From an uncultured Bacilli bacterium (GTDB lineage Bacteria > Bacillota_I > Bacilli_A > RFN20 > CAG-288): a stretch of DNA of 11,604 nt. Under the pieces are notes generated by a model that was given only the letters and a program-made list of their open reading frames with translations, was not told the origin of the DNA and did no database searches. Location: positions 1 to 11,604 of the forward strand of contig CAKUXT010000045.1 in NCBI GenBank assembly GCA_934700375.1, read 5' to 3'. This document shows positions 1-7,452 of this stretch, piece by piece. A program made the position numbers and the translations under genes. Positions within the stretch are counted from its first letter, which is position 1. The number at the start of each line of letters is the position of its first letter.

Positions 1-434
1 ACAGAGATGAGCGCCTGTACGGCAATCATGCCGGTGGCGGTGAGAATCATCATGCCTGCATTCCACCAGATGTCTCCTGTTGTTGCATTGCGGATCGATA
101 AGAGCATAGAAGAGACAGCAGCTGCATCCTGTCCTTCTGCAGTGACCATGCCGGCGAGGTTGTTGATCATGGTATCAGAGAACTGATTCCAGGATGTGAA
201 TCCGGAAAGCATGGCTTTGATGGCTGCTTCCATCTGCTCATTGCCATTAGCAAAGGAGAGGAAGAAATTCAGCGGGCCTTGATTATGATAATCAAGGAAT
301 GTAATCGCTTGGGTGATTCCTTTGATATAGTCTGTCAAAGTCATCATGCAATAGACTTGCAAGAAAGCGAGAGCGAGAATGATGACGATCAGAAACCAGT
401 CTCGCTTTTTAAGATAACGTAATAGTTTAATCAT
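1..434 (-). CDS. ABC exporter, permease/ATP-binding protein (N-terminal part, cut by window edge)
   Basis: Only the first 144 codons are present; the gene runs off the left edge. The protein starts MIKLLRYLKKRDW and enters a first membrane helix at about residues 13-33, followed by TDYIKGIT. This is the usual opening of type-IV ABC exporter half-transporters (permease fused to ATPase) found next to MarR genes. About 90 mostly polar residues (roughly 36-124) separate helix 1 from the next hydrophobic stretch starting near residue 125, a much longer outer loop than in simple multidrug exporters. The ATPase domain is outside the window. The ATG lies inside the end of marR (8-nt overlap), with an AGGAGGA ribosome binding site at 443-449, so the two are translationally coupled and regulated together. 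Drug or peptide efflux is inferred from family and context; the substrate cannot be read from the sequence. A second half-transporter probably follows. Confidence 0.75.
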   Translation of the reverse strand, partial: MIKLLRYLKKRDWFLIVIILALAFLQVYCMMTLTDYIKGITQAITFLDYHNQGPLNFFLSFANGNEQMEAAIKAMLSGFTSWNQFSDTMINNLAGMVTAEGQDAAAVSSMLLSIRNATTGDIWWNAGMMILTATGMIAVQALIS

Positions 435-873
435 GCGTTTTGTCCTCCTTGTTGTCGTAATCGATGAAATAGTCTACAAATTCATGAGATAAATTCAGAT
501 ATTCTTCAAACTTCTCTTCACCGAGTCTATTGATGACATAGTCCAGTCTTTCTTCAAACTGTTTTTTTAACTGATTGCTGAACTCTCTTCCTTTATCAGT
601 CAGGGTGACAAGGACTTTTCTATGGTCTTCAGGATCTGCTTTTCTTTCGATGGCACCTTTTTCTTCCATCGACTTGAGCGCATTTCCGATTCGCCCTGAA
701 CCGACAGCCAGTCTTTCTGAGAGTTCGCCTGGTGTGACACCATTCGGATTCTTGCTCAGCTCATAGAGAATTCCGCCGACACCTTTTGTCATTGAGTGGG
801 AACAGCTGTTCTCGTTTGCTCTCAGCTTGCGTATCAGATTAAACAATTCTCTGTAGTATTTTTTCTTGTTCAT
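427..873 (-). CDS. MarR-family transcriptional regulator
   Basis: This is a 148-residue DNA-binding repressor of the MarR/SlyA type. The winged helix-turn-helix spans about residues 46-95 (VTPGELSERLAVGSGRIGNA then the wing DPEDHRKVLVTLTDKG), and flanking helices at 1-40 and 96-138 form the dimer interface. The DxR...VxLT wing signature is clear. A longer frame begins at a TTG at 879, but that codon is one base from the GAGGTA ribosome binding site (881-886). The ATG at 873 has proper 7-nt spacing, so I start there. The 3' end overlaps the ABC exporter start by 8 nt. The upstream region has a TATAAT -10 box flanked by two copies of an 18-bp repeat, which suggests autorepression. The inducing ligand is unknown; it is presumably a compound handled by the exporter. 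Confidence 0.9.
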   Translation of the reverse strand: MNKKKYYRELFNLIRKLRANENSCSHSMTKGVGGILYELSKNPNGVTPGELSERLAVGSGRIGNALKSMEEKGAIERKADPEDHRKVLVTLTDKGREFSNQLKKQFEERLDYVINRLGEEKFEEYLNLSHEFVDYFIDYDNKEDKTHD

Positions 874-883
874 CAGCAATTAC

Positions 884-901
884 CTCACAACGTGAGATAT
901 T
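884..901. promoter_or_regulatory. Candidate MarR operator, promoter-proximal copy
   Basis: The repeat CTCACAACGTGAGATATT contains the palindrome CTCAC-AAC-GTGAG (884-896). It overlaps the -10 box and predicted transcription start of marR. A related copy lies 32 bp away (916-933), with 15 of 18 bases identical. A dyad covering the promoter of a marR gene is the usual autorepression arrangement; binding itself is inferred. Confidence 0.6.
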
Positions 902-928
902 ATAAAGAGATTTATCTCACAATGAAAG
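899..928 (-). promoter_or_regulatory. Promoter of marR-ABC operon
   Basis: A perfect TATAAT lies on the minus strand at 904-899, 25 bases before the marR ATG. The best -35 at usable spacing is CTTTCA (928-923, 18-nt spacer), a weak match. The predicted start of transcription is near 892, inside the downstream operator copy. Confidence 0.6.
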
Positions 929-933
929 ATATT
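916..933. promoter_or_regulatory. Candidate MarR operator, distal copy
   Basis: CTCACAATGAAAGATATT is the second copy of the marR upstream repeat, with three mismatches to the copy at 884-901. It overlaps the expected -35 region. The right half of its dyad is degraded (GAAAG instead of GTGAG). The 32-bp centre-to-centre spacing is close to three helical turns, which would put two repressor dimers on the same DNA face. Confidence 0.5.
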
Positions 934-953
934 TTTTTAAAAAGTCAATAACG

Positions 954-983
954 AAAAAGGAAGCGGTCGTGTTCCGCTTCCTT
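954..983 (-). terminator. Rho-independent terminator of the trk operon
   Basis: On the minus strand, 11 bases after the trkH stop, AAGGAAGCGG (983-974) pairs with CCGCTTCCTT (966-957) around a 7-nt loop. A T-rich tail follows (958-954). The 10-bp stem plus U tract is a classical intrinsic terminator that separates trkH from the marR promoter. Confidence 0.85.
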
Positions 984-994
984 GTGATGTACGC

Positions 995-2740
995 TTAATT
1001 GGCTTCGTTATAGATGAATCTTCTGTTTCTGATATGGCGAATAATCTTTCCAAACAGGGTGAAATAGACGAATATTTCAAGACGGCCGAGCAACATTCCG
1101 ACAATTTCGATCCAAAGAATGGCAGGAATGGTTGTATTGCAGGTGATTCCGCATCCTAAGCCGACAGTGCCAAGACAGGAGGAGAATTCGAAGAAGCAGT
1201 CAGTCCATGTGAATGAGAAACCGGTTCCATCGCCTCTTGGGATATCAAGAGAATTGGTGATTGTGGCAATGATCGTTGTTCCCAACAAGAGGAAGAAGAG
1301 GTAGAAGCCGATGAATGTCTCTGCTTCCGTGATCTCATCTTTTTCGATTCTTGTCTTTGTTCCGAAGCGATAGATGGTTCTAACCTGACGTCTTTCTGGA
1401 ATGCCGATAGCATTTCTGATGCGGGAGAAAATATCGATGCCCGCAAGTGCGATTCTATTCTGTTTGATAGCACCGGAAGTAGAACCGTTCTGCATACCGA
1501 TCGTCATACAGATACCTAATAAGATGAGAAGGTAGGTCGGAAACTGAATTATGGAACCATTGCTATAGTTGTTCGTTGCCTGAAGCGGAGTGAGAGAAGA
1601 AGGAAGCATCGTATATCCATAGGTTCCTGTTCCGACGATGTGGGCCTGATAGGAATCGACGGCCTGGAAACCGCAGGTGGAAAGTCCGGAGATCATTTCG
1701 AAAGTTCCGTATCTGAAGCCTGCTGCGACATTGCCGCCGTAATATTTTGTCATGCCGACGATCATAAACGGCCAGATAAATACGAGGATGGCGACAAAGA
1801 CCATGAATTCGAAGTGGCGAAGCACTTTGAATTTTCCTCTTAACAGGGAGTAGTGAATGACAAAGTTCGTACCGCCTAAGAGCATGAGAACTTCAGAGAT
1901 GACTTCGACAGAGATACCTCTCCAAGCGCCGTTGATGCTGACTTCCTGGACAAGGGTGTTGATGTTGTTGCTCTTGGTGGAGAAACCGCCTGTTGCAACA
2001 GCTGTCATCGCATGGGTGAAAGCATCGAAGGGTGTGACACCCACACAGATATAAAGGATACCGCCAAGAAGGATATATCCTAAATATAAGGAGAAGATGA
2101 GTCTTGCGGATTTGGCAAGGTTAGGAAGCAGTTTATCGTTGTGACCTTCCAAGAGATAGATGTTCAGACCAGATTTTTCGCTGACAGCGGATGAGACGAC
2201 AAGGACTAAGCCGATACCGCCGATCAGTTCGCTTAAGGCTCTGTGGAAGAAGAGCATGTGGGAAGCGACATCTGTCGTTCCATTGCCTAAATCGATGACC
2301 TCTTTGTTCCAGTCCATGATGGATAGACCAGTTGATGTATAACCAGAGGTGGATTCAAAGAAAGCCTGTGTGAAGTTGTATCCGTAGAATAAATAAGGAA
2401 TAGAAGAGAACAGGATGACTAAGAACCAGACGCCGATAAGAAGGACAAGGTCCTGAATGGCGGTCAGTTTGCCCTGTTTTCGTCTGAAGATGATAAGAGA
2501 AAGGATAGCGCCCAAACCGAAAGCGGAAACGCCAGGAATCAAGAAGGCCTTGTACATCTCCCTTTCTCCAGGGTAGAAAATCAGCATCAATAAAGGAAGG
2601 AGAACCATGACTCCAGTGAAAAGGAGGAAGATTCCGAAGTATCCAAGGAGCAATAATGGGCCTGTTACTTCTTCTTCCGCATCCCTCATCGAGGCAGCTG
2701 AAAAGATGATATTGCTTTTTCTTTTGTTTCTTTTAGACAT
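995..2740 (-). CDS. trkH: Trk/Ktr potassium channel subunit (TrkH/KtrB family)
   Basis: This is a 581-residue integral membrane protein that carries K+ (possibly coupled to Na+ or H+) across the cytoplasmic membrane. It has the four M1-P-M2 repeats of the superfamily. The filter segments are STSGYTSTG (residues 130-138), TAVATGGFS (246-254), MISGLSTCGFQ (349-359) and SCLGTVGLGCG (521-531), each with the conserved central glycine. A cytosolic stretch with KQNR and RRQVRTIYRFG (about 426-462) matches the region in TrkH proteins that contacts the RCK ring. A longer frame starts at 2767, but the ATG at 2740 has a GAGG site seven bases upstream and overlaps the trkA stop by 8 nt, a normal coupled junction, so it is preferred. 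It is the last gene of a three-gene operon with two TrkA-type regulators and is followed by a terminator. Naming it TrkH rather than KtrB is based on length and is not certain. Confidence 0.92.
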   Translation of the reverse strand: MSKRNKRKSNIIFSAASMRDAEEEVTGPLLLLGYFGIFLLFTGVMVLLPLLMLIFYPGEREMYKAFLIPGVSAFGLGAILSLIIFRRKQGKLTAIQDLVLLIGVWFLVILFSSIPYLFYGYNFTQAFFESTSGYTSTGLSIMDWNKEVIDLGNGTTDVASHMLFFHRALSELIGGIGLVLVVSSAVSEKSGLNIYLLEGHNDKLLPNLAKSARLIFSLYLGYILLGGILYICVGVTPFDAFTHAMTAVATGGFSTKSNNINTLVQEVSINGAWRGISVEVISEVLMLLGGTNFVIHYSLLRGKFKVLRHFEFMVFVAILVFIWPFMIVGMTKYYGGNVAAGFRYGTFEMISGLSTCGFQAVDSYQAHIVGTGTYGYTMLPSSLTPLQATNNYSNGSIIQFPTYLLILLGICMTIGMQNGSTSGAIKQNRIALAGIDIFSRIRNAIGIPERRQVRTIYRFGTKTRIEKDEITEAETFIGFYLFFLLLGTTIIATITNSLDIPRGDGTGFSFTWTDCFFEFSSCLGTVGLGCGITCNTTIPAILWIEIVGMLLGRLEIFVYFTLFGKIIRHIRNRRFIYNEAN

Positions 2741-3407
2741 TTCGATCCTCGCCTTTGATGAATTCAATCAGCTCTTCCTGGTTCTTCGGAGCGCTTGCGA
2801 TGACAAGGGTATCATTCTCTTCGATGATCGTATCACCTCTAGGAATGATGACTTCCGGATCACGGAAGATGCATGTGATGTTACCGGTCTTTGGAAGCTC
2901 AAGACTCTTTAAGTCTTTTCCGATGCACCAAAGTCCATCCTTGATCTTAATTTCAGTGATGACAATCTTTTCGCCTTCCAAAGAAGATGTCTTGAAGATC
3001 GATTCAATGTCACTCTCTCCTTTGATCTTCTGTGTGAGAAGATAGGAGTCTGAAATCGCGACATCGATTCCTAATTTCATGAAGATATCGACGTTGTTAG
3101 GATTGGAGACGGTGCAGATTGCTTTCTTGATGTGGAAAAACTGCTTTGCCATCTTGCAGGTGACAAAGTTATCGGCATCGCTGCTTTGGAGAGAGATGAC
3201 GAGATCGAAATTGTTGACATCAGCGATTTCAAAAGAATATTTCTTGGTTGGATCGGTCTTGATGACATCAAGTCCATAGTGTTCTGAAATCGTATCAGCG
3301 ATTTTTTCGTCATCATTGATGACAACAATGCGGTTGCCTCTTTTATTGGCAAAGACAGAGAGTAGATAGTCTGCCTGTTGTCTTCCGCCACACACTACGA
3401 TATTCAT
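2733..3407 (-). CDS. trkA: TrkA-type potassium uptake regulator (RCK-N plus RCK-C)
   Basis: This 224-residue cytosolic protein should form the gating ring under TrkH. Residues 1-130 are a Rossmann-like RCK-N domain; residues about 140-218 (from LEGEKIVITEIKI to DTLVIASAPKNQEEL) are an RCK-C domain, which in relatives binds ligands such as cyclic di-AMP. The glycine-rich nucleotide loop is degenerate: residues 5-12 read VCGGRQQA, so the third glycine of GxGxxG is missing, and the beta-2 acidic position falls in VINDDEK (29-35). This copy may therefore have lost canonical nucleotide binding. It starts with a TAATG overlap to the preceding RCK-N protein, with AGGAGG just upstream, and its end overlaps trkH. 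The stoichiometric pairing with the upstream protein is inferred. Confidence 0.88.
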   Translation of the reverse strand: MNIVVCGGRQQADYLLSVFANKRGNRIVVINDDEKIADTISEHYGLDVIKTDPTKKYSFEIADVNNFDLVISLQSSDADNFVTCKMAKQFFHIKKAICTVSNPNNVDIFMKLGIDVAISDSYLLTQKIKGESDIESIFKTSSLEGEKIVITEIKIKDGLWCIGKDLKSLELPKTGNITCIFRDPEVIIPRGDTIIEENDTLVIASAPKNQEELIEFIKGEDRNV

Positions 3408-3850
3408 TAGTTATCCTCCTCTTGGGAATGGATTGCTTTATAAGCCTGAAGGGAAAGAGAGGAAGTGGAGATGATGCTGATCTTCTCATCGGTGATGATC
3501 TCCGCTTTCTTTTCGTCGCGGACTCTCACGATGATATAGGGAACATCATAATATGCTGCAATCATGCAAGCCAAAAAGATGTTGGTGTTATCATCTCCGG
3601 TTGCGACGACGACCTCTTTTGCATCGTGGATATGTGCTTTATCCAAAATGCCTTGGTCTGTGGCATCGCCGACGACCGTATATCCGCTGTATCCGCTGTC
3701 GAGCTTCTTGAAGGATTCAGGGGTGAGATCGATGATGGAGGTATAGATTCCGTTCTGGGATGCTTCTGATGCGATATAGGCGCCAAGTCTAGAGGCGCCG
3801 ATAACGACGGTCATTGTTTTTTTACGTGGTTTACGTGTTGCTTTTTTCAT
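3407..3850 (-). CDS. TrkA N-terminal-domain protein (RCK-N only)
   Basis: This 147-residue protein consists of a single RCK-N/TrkA-N Rossmann domain behind a basic leader (KKATRKPRKK). The nucleotide loop is intact: residues 18-23 read GASRLG, the beta-2 strand ends in an acidic residue (IID41), and the later VVGDATDQGIL and VVVATGDDNTN motifs fit family consensus. No RCK-C domain follows; the frame stops at a TAATG junction where the full-length trkA begins. An internal ATG at codon 13 would skip the basic leader, but the first ATG has an AGAAGG site at proper distance and is kept. It likely joins the second protein and TrkH in one potassium-uptake complex, supplying the NAD(H)/ATP-sensing half. 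A promoter lies about 60 bases upstream. A frameshift origin is unlikely, because the second protein has its own complete RCK-N. Confidence 0.85.
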   Translation of the reverse strand: MKKATRKPRKKTMTVVIGASRLGAYIASEASQNGIYTSIIDLTPESFKKLDSGYSGYTVVGDATDQGILDKAHIHDAKEVVVATGDDNTNIFLACMIAAYYDVPYIIVRVRDEKKAEIITDEKISIISTSSLSLQAYKAIHSQEEDN

Positions 3851-3906
3851 AAATACCTTCTTTCCTTTATCAAAGATTGAAACTTATTGTAGAAACCAGC
3901 GACTTG

Positions 3907-3935
3907 ATTGTATCAAAGTGGAGCAATATAGACAA
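3907..3935 (-). promoter_or_regulatory. Promoter of the trk operon
   Basis: On the minus strand, TTGTCT (3935-3930) and TACAAT (3912-3907) are separated by 17 bases. Transcription would begin near 3900, giving a 5' leader of about 50 nt, too short for a large riboswitch. It sits just beyond the smpB terminator, so the trk genes are probably a separate unit. Confidence 0.65.
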
Positions 3936-3950
3936 GAAAACGGACAAAAG

Positions 3951-3984
3951 GAAAAGCCGTATTATTTTTGGTTATAATACAGCT
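3951..3984 (-). terminator. Rho-independent terminator after smpB
   Basis: On the minus strand, AGCTGTATTAT (3984-3974) pairs with ATAATACGGCT (3965-3955) with one G-U pair and an 8-nt loop. It is followed by TTTTCC. It begins 8 bases after the smpB stop and closes the rnr-smpB unit. The stem is AT-rich, so strength may be moderate. Confidence 0.75.
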
Positions 3985-3991
3985 TTATTGT

Positions 3992-4474
3992 CTAATAATG
4001 ATTTTTCGCTTTCAAAGTTTTCGCCATGAAGCGGTTGTCTTCTCTTTCTTTGATAGTCTCTCTCTTATCATAGTTCTTCTTGCCTTTTCCTAAAGCAATC
4101 TGAACTTTGCATCTTCCTTTTTTGATATAGACACGGACAGGAAGAATGGAGTAGCCTTCTCTTTGTACAGCATGATCGAAATCATCGATCTGCTTTTTAT
4201 GGAGAAGCAGCTTTCTTGTTCTTGTCGGCTCATGAGAAAAGACACCATTGCTCTGGAAGAGAGGGATGTTCATGTTGAGAATGAACGCCTCTCTGTTTTT
4301 GATGATGACATAACTGTCATCAAGAGAACAATGTCCAAGACGGAGCGCTTTGATTTCCGATCCCTTCAGTTCGATTCCGCATTCGGTGAATTCGGAAAGG
4401 AAATAGTTGAAGGAAGCTTTCTTATTGGTGCAAAGAAGAGTTTCATCGGGGAAAGTATCTTTGCTTTTCGCCAT
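3992..4474 (-). CDS. smpB: SmpB, tmRNA-binding protein
   Basis: This small basic protein binds the tRNA-like part of tmRNA and brings it to ribosomes stalled on broken messages, so that the nascent chain is tagged for degradation. At 160 residues it has normal length. Family motifs are present in order: TNKKASFNY near the start (16-24), GIELKGSEIKALRLGHCSLDDSY (33-55), HEPTRTRKLLLHKKQI (81-96), and the C-terminal KGKKNYDKRETIKERE (129-144), whose DKRE tail enters the mRNA channel in known structures. It starts two bases after the rnr stop, the same order as in many Firmicutes, where RNase R degrades the non-stop message that SmpB-tmRNA releases. The ribosome site is weak (GAAG upstream), consistent with coupling to rnr translation. 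The tmRNA gene itself is not found in this window. Confidence 0.97.
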   Translation of the reverse strand: MAKSKDTFPDETLLCTNKKASFNYFLSEFTECGIELKGSEIKALRLGHCSLDDSYVIIKNREAFILNMNIPLFQSNGVFSHEPTRTRKLLLHKKQIDDFDHAVQREGYSILPVRVYIKKGRCKVQIALGKGKKNYDKRETIKEREDNRFMAKTLKAKNHY

Positions 4475-4476
4475 GA

Positions 4477-7425
4477 TTATTCTTCAGAATCCTTTCTGTT
4501 TCTGCCATAGCCGGAACGGGAAGTGTTTCTTCTTGCCGGCTTCTTATCGAAGGAAGGACGAGAATCTCTTCTCTGGAAGCCTCTGTCTCTTCTATCATCG
4601 GAGAATCTTTCTCTGTCATGAGAATGGAAACCTTTTCTTCCTCTTTCCTTATCGGAAGAGAAGGACTTCTCGCCTCCTGCTGCATAACCGCTATGAGAAG
4701 AGGAAGGTCTTCTTGCGGGCTTCTTGTCATCAAAACGGGAAGAGCGTCTATCATCCTTATGGAAGGAAGAACCTCTGTCAGAACGAGATTCTCTGTCTCT
4801 GGAGAAACCGCCTCTGTCTCTAGAGGAGAAGGAACGCTTTCCGCCTCTATCGAAGTGACCGCCTCTATCAGAACGTCCGCCTCTGGAGGAGAACTTGCCG
4901 CCGCCGCGTCTTGAGCCTCTGTCTTCTCTCGGCTTTGTGAAGCGGAGAAGCTTACGATACTCTTCTTCGGAGATATCCATGACAGAAAGGACTTCGATCA
5001 CCTTCTGTTCATCATCAGGGTATTTGGCCATGACAGCGCGGATGACATCGACTTCCTTCCACTGCTCAGGGCTAGGACGGAATCCGTCATCTTCTCTTTC
5101 GGCCTTCTTCTTGGCGATATAATCTTCTTTTTCATCCATGCTGGACATGGCAATATCAAGATTTTCGTTGTTTGTCATCTCATTGTTTTCATCGTTCATG
5201 TTATCGTTTTCTCTTTCTTTGTGTTCTTCGTAGAATCTTGCCTTACCAGTCATCAAAGGATATTCATCATCATAATAGACCTGGATACCATTGAGGGAGA
5301 GGTTCTCTCTTTCCTCTTCGCTGAGATCAAGAGCGTACTGGTCATAGAACTCAGGTGTGGCGAAGTCAATCTCTCTCTTATCGGGATTGCTCGCGAGGAC
5401 TTTGATATCGATAGGAGTTCCTAAGGCAAAGGAAATATCGGTCTCTTTTCCGTAAACGGCAAAGTCTTTTTCGCTGTAGCGGAAGAAGTCTCCGTGCATG
5501 CAGTGATAGGCTAAGAAGCCCTCGATTCCTAATTCGGTCTCGATGAACATGCCTCTTTGAACCATGCCAACGACCTTTCCGTGGAACTGTTCGCCGATAT
5601 GCTGTGTCATATACTTTGCGGATTCAAGATCATCGCTTTCGCGCTGGATCTTGTCGGCACGGACTTCTTCTCTGGACAGGATATCGCCCATATTATCAAG
5701 ATAATTGTAGACTTCATCATAATCGACAGGTTTCTTGTCGATGATATAGTCTTTGACAAGGCGATGGATGATATCATCCGGATATCTTCTGATCGGTGAG
5801 GTGAAATGACAATAATCGATTTCAGCAAGACCGAAGTGGCCGAGTTCTTCCGGTGTATATCTGGCTTTTGCAAGAGCGCGGAGCATCATGATGGAGACGG
5901 AAGCGCGGACATTGTCGTCCTCGATGCTTTCTAAGAAATCATTGAGTCTTGCACCGCTGAGGTTTTCAGTCTTCGGGAATGCTTTCAGAAGGCGAAGCTT
6001 CTTTAAGAAATCACGGAAGGTGGAAAGCTTGTCTGACGGCGGGAATTCATGGACTCTGTAAAGGACAGGGATTCCGTTCTTTCTCAGTTCTCTTGCGACA
6101 GTGCAGTTGGCGATGACCATCATGTCTTCGATCATCTTTTCGCTTTCGCCCTGGACCATCTTGGTGACGCTTGTAGGCATTCCATTTTCATCGAGGTGGA
6201 ACTTCAGCTCGGTAGAATCGAGAGTCAAAGAACCCTGCATATGACGTCTCTTTCTGATGGCAAGGCTTGCCTCGTGAAGGATAAGAAGGGTATCCTTGAT
6301 CTCTTCAGAAAAATCAACTTCTTTTCCTTCGAAGAAATCGTTGACCTGATTATAAGTGAGTCTTCCGTGAGAACGGATGACACCTCTTTCGATTTTGGAA
6401 GAGAAGACATTGCCCATGCTGTCGACATCCATTGTGACAGTGAGAACAAGTCTTTCGACATTCGGATTCAAGGAACAGATGCCGTTAGAGAGTTCAAAAG
6501 GAAGCATCGGTACGACTCTGTCTGCGACATAGATGGAGGTTCCTCTTGTGATGGCTTCATTGTCGAGAGGATGTCCGGGCTTGACATAAGCGGTGACATC
6601 GGCGATGTGGACTCTGACTTCATATCCTAAGCCTAAGCGCTTGATGGAGACAGCATCGTCAAAGTCGTGAGCATCATCGCCGTCGATGGTGACGACACAT
6701 TCATCTCTGAAGTCTGTTCTTCCTTCTTTGTCTTCTTCGCTGACGACAGCGGGAATGGCTTTGGCTTCCTGGATGACGCCTTCAGGGAAGTGAAGAGGAG
6801 CGCCTTGTTCGGCGATGATCATGGAGATATCAGAACCGACTTCATTGCCTTTGACAAGAAGCTTATCGACCTTGACGGTCAATGTATTTCCTTTGAAGGA
6901 AAGAATGGAACCTTCGACATAATCGCCCTGGTTGATCTCGCCTTTGATAGAGTCATCGATTGCGGAGATGAGAACCTGTTTTCCACAGGTGTCGAGATAG
7001 CCGACTGCAAGTTTCTCCTTTCCATCACGATTGAGGGTGTAATAACCTTTCAGCGTGGTGGTAGGCTTGTAGTATTCTGTGCAATGGAAAACACCTTTCT
7101 GGAACTCCTTTGCATATACGAGGTCGTTTAATAAAAGCTGATCGGATTCCTCGCCGGAAATACGATGTTCGATTCCGCTAGGAATCTCTTTTAAAATGAC
7201 GAAGTTTCTGTTTTTGACAATGACGTTTGCCAAGAAGAGGCCTTCATCTTTCAATGTGAAGTAGATTTCGTTTCTTTTTCCGATGATGCCGTTATCCATC
7301 AAATGAGCAAGGATCGTATCCAATTCTTCCTTGTCGTGAGAGGTGTAGCACTCCGCCTTTTCCTGAAGTGCTTTTAAGCTTTGCTGCTGTCCTTTGAGCA
7401 AGTTTTCGATTTCTGTTTCTTTCAT
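4477..7425 (-). CDS. rnr: Ribonuclease R with long RGG/RS-rich tail
   Basis: This processive 3'-to-5' exoribonuclease degrades structured RNA and non-stop mRNA. With the start at the ATG at 7425 it has 982 residues, well above the common 700-850. Domain order: winged-helix start (about 20-60), weakly conserved cold-shock domains, RNB catalytic domain with DGDDAHDFDDA (248-258) holding the metal-binding aspartates, HFTSPIRRYP (540-549), and an S1 domain (about 612-690, GKVVGMVQRGMF). After it come an acidic Asn/Glu-rich linker (about 733-782), a helical segment (783-831) and a disordered tail (832-982) with five RGG motifs and two related KKPARR...SGY units (901 and 961). A frame from TTG at 7446 exists but has no ribosome site. 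The secG gene lies upstream behind a hairpin, and smpB follows after two bases. No separate promoter was found, so expression probably depends on read-through from secG. Confidence 0.96.
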   Translation of the reverse strand: MKETEIENLLKGQQQSLKALQEKAECYTSHDKEELDTILAHLMDNGIIGKRNEIYFTLKDEGLFLANVIVKNRNFVILKEIPSGIEHRISGEESDQLLLNDLVYAKEFQKGVFHCTEYYKPTTTLKGYYTLNRDGKEKLAVGYLDTCGKQVLISAIDDSIKGEINQGDYVEGSILSFKGNTLTVKVDKLLVKGNEVGSDISMIIAEQGAPLHFPEGVIQEAKAIPAVVSEEDKEGRTDFRDECVVTIDGDDAHDFDDAVSIKRLGLGYEVRVHIADVTAYVKPGHPLDNEAITRGTSIYVADRVVPMLPFELSNGICSLNPNVERLVLTVTMDVDSMGNVFSSKIERGVIRSHGRLTYNQVNDFFEGKEVDFSEEIKDTLLILHEASLAIRKRRHMQGSLTLDSTELKFHLDENGMPTSVTKMVQGESEKMIEDMMVIANCTVARELRKNGIPVLYRVHEFPPSDKLSTFRDFLKKLRLLKAFPKTENLSGARLNDFLESIEDDNVRASVSIMMLRALAKARYTPEELGHFGLAEIDYCHFTSPIRRYPDDIIHRLVKDYIIDKKPVDYDEVYNYLDNMGDILSREEVRADKIQRESDDLESAKYMTQHIGEQFHGKVVGMVQRGMFIETELGIEGFLAYHCMHGDFFRYSEKDFAVYGKETDISFALGTPIDIKVLASNPDKREIDFATPEFYDQYALDLSEEERENLSLNGIQVYYDDEYPLMTGKARFYEEHKERENDNMNDENNEMTNNENLDIAMSSMDEKEDYIAKKKAEREDDGFRPSPEQWKEVDVIRAVMAKYPDDEQKVIEVLSVMDISEEEYRKLLRFTKPREDRGSRRGGGKFSSRGGRSDRGGHFDRGGKRSFSSRDRGGFSRDRESRSDRGSSFHKDDRRSSRFDDKKPARRPSSSHSGYAAGGEKSFSSDKERGRKGFHSHDRERFSDDRRDRGFQRRDSRPSFDKKPARRNTSRSGYGRNRKDSEE

Positions 7426-7452
7426 GTTAATGTCTCTCTTTTCCAAAATGAA

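Noticed and set aside
943..948. TTGACT on the minus strand as -35 box for marR
   Set aside because: It is 38 bases from the TATAAT at 904-899, far outside the 16-19 range, and no other -10 is at the right distance.
3407..3409. Frameshift splitting one trkA gene in two
   Set aside because: The downstream protein has a complete RCK-N domain of its own, an AGGAGG site and a clean TAATG junction, so these are two genes.
3851..3991. Riboswitch or tmRNA in the smpB-trk gap
   Set aside because: The 140-base gap is filled by the smpB terminator, the trk promoter and a leader of about 50 nt, leaving no room for either.
6049..6630. 193-codon open frame on the plus strand opposite rnr
   Set aside because: It is fully inside the RNB-domain coding region of rnr on the other strand, has no recognisable family, and its composition mirrors the complementary codons. 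It is treated as a shadow frame.
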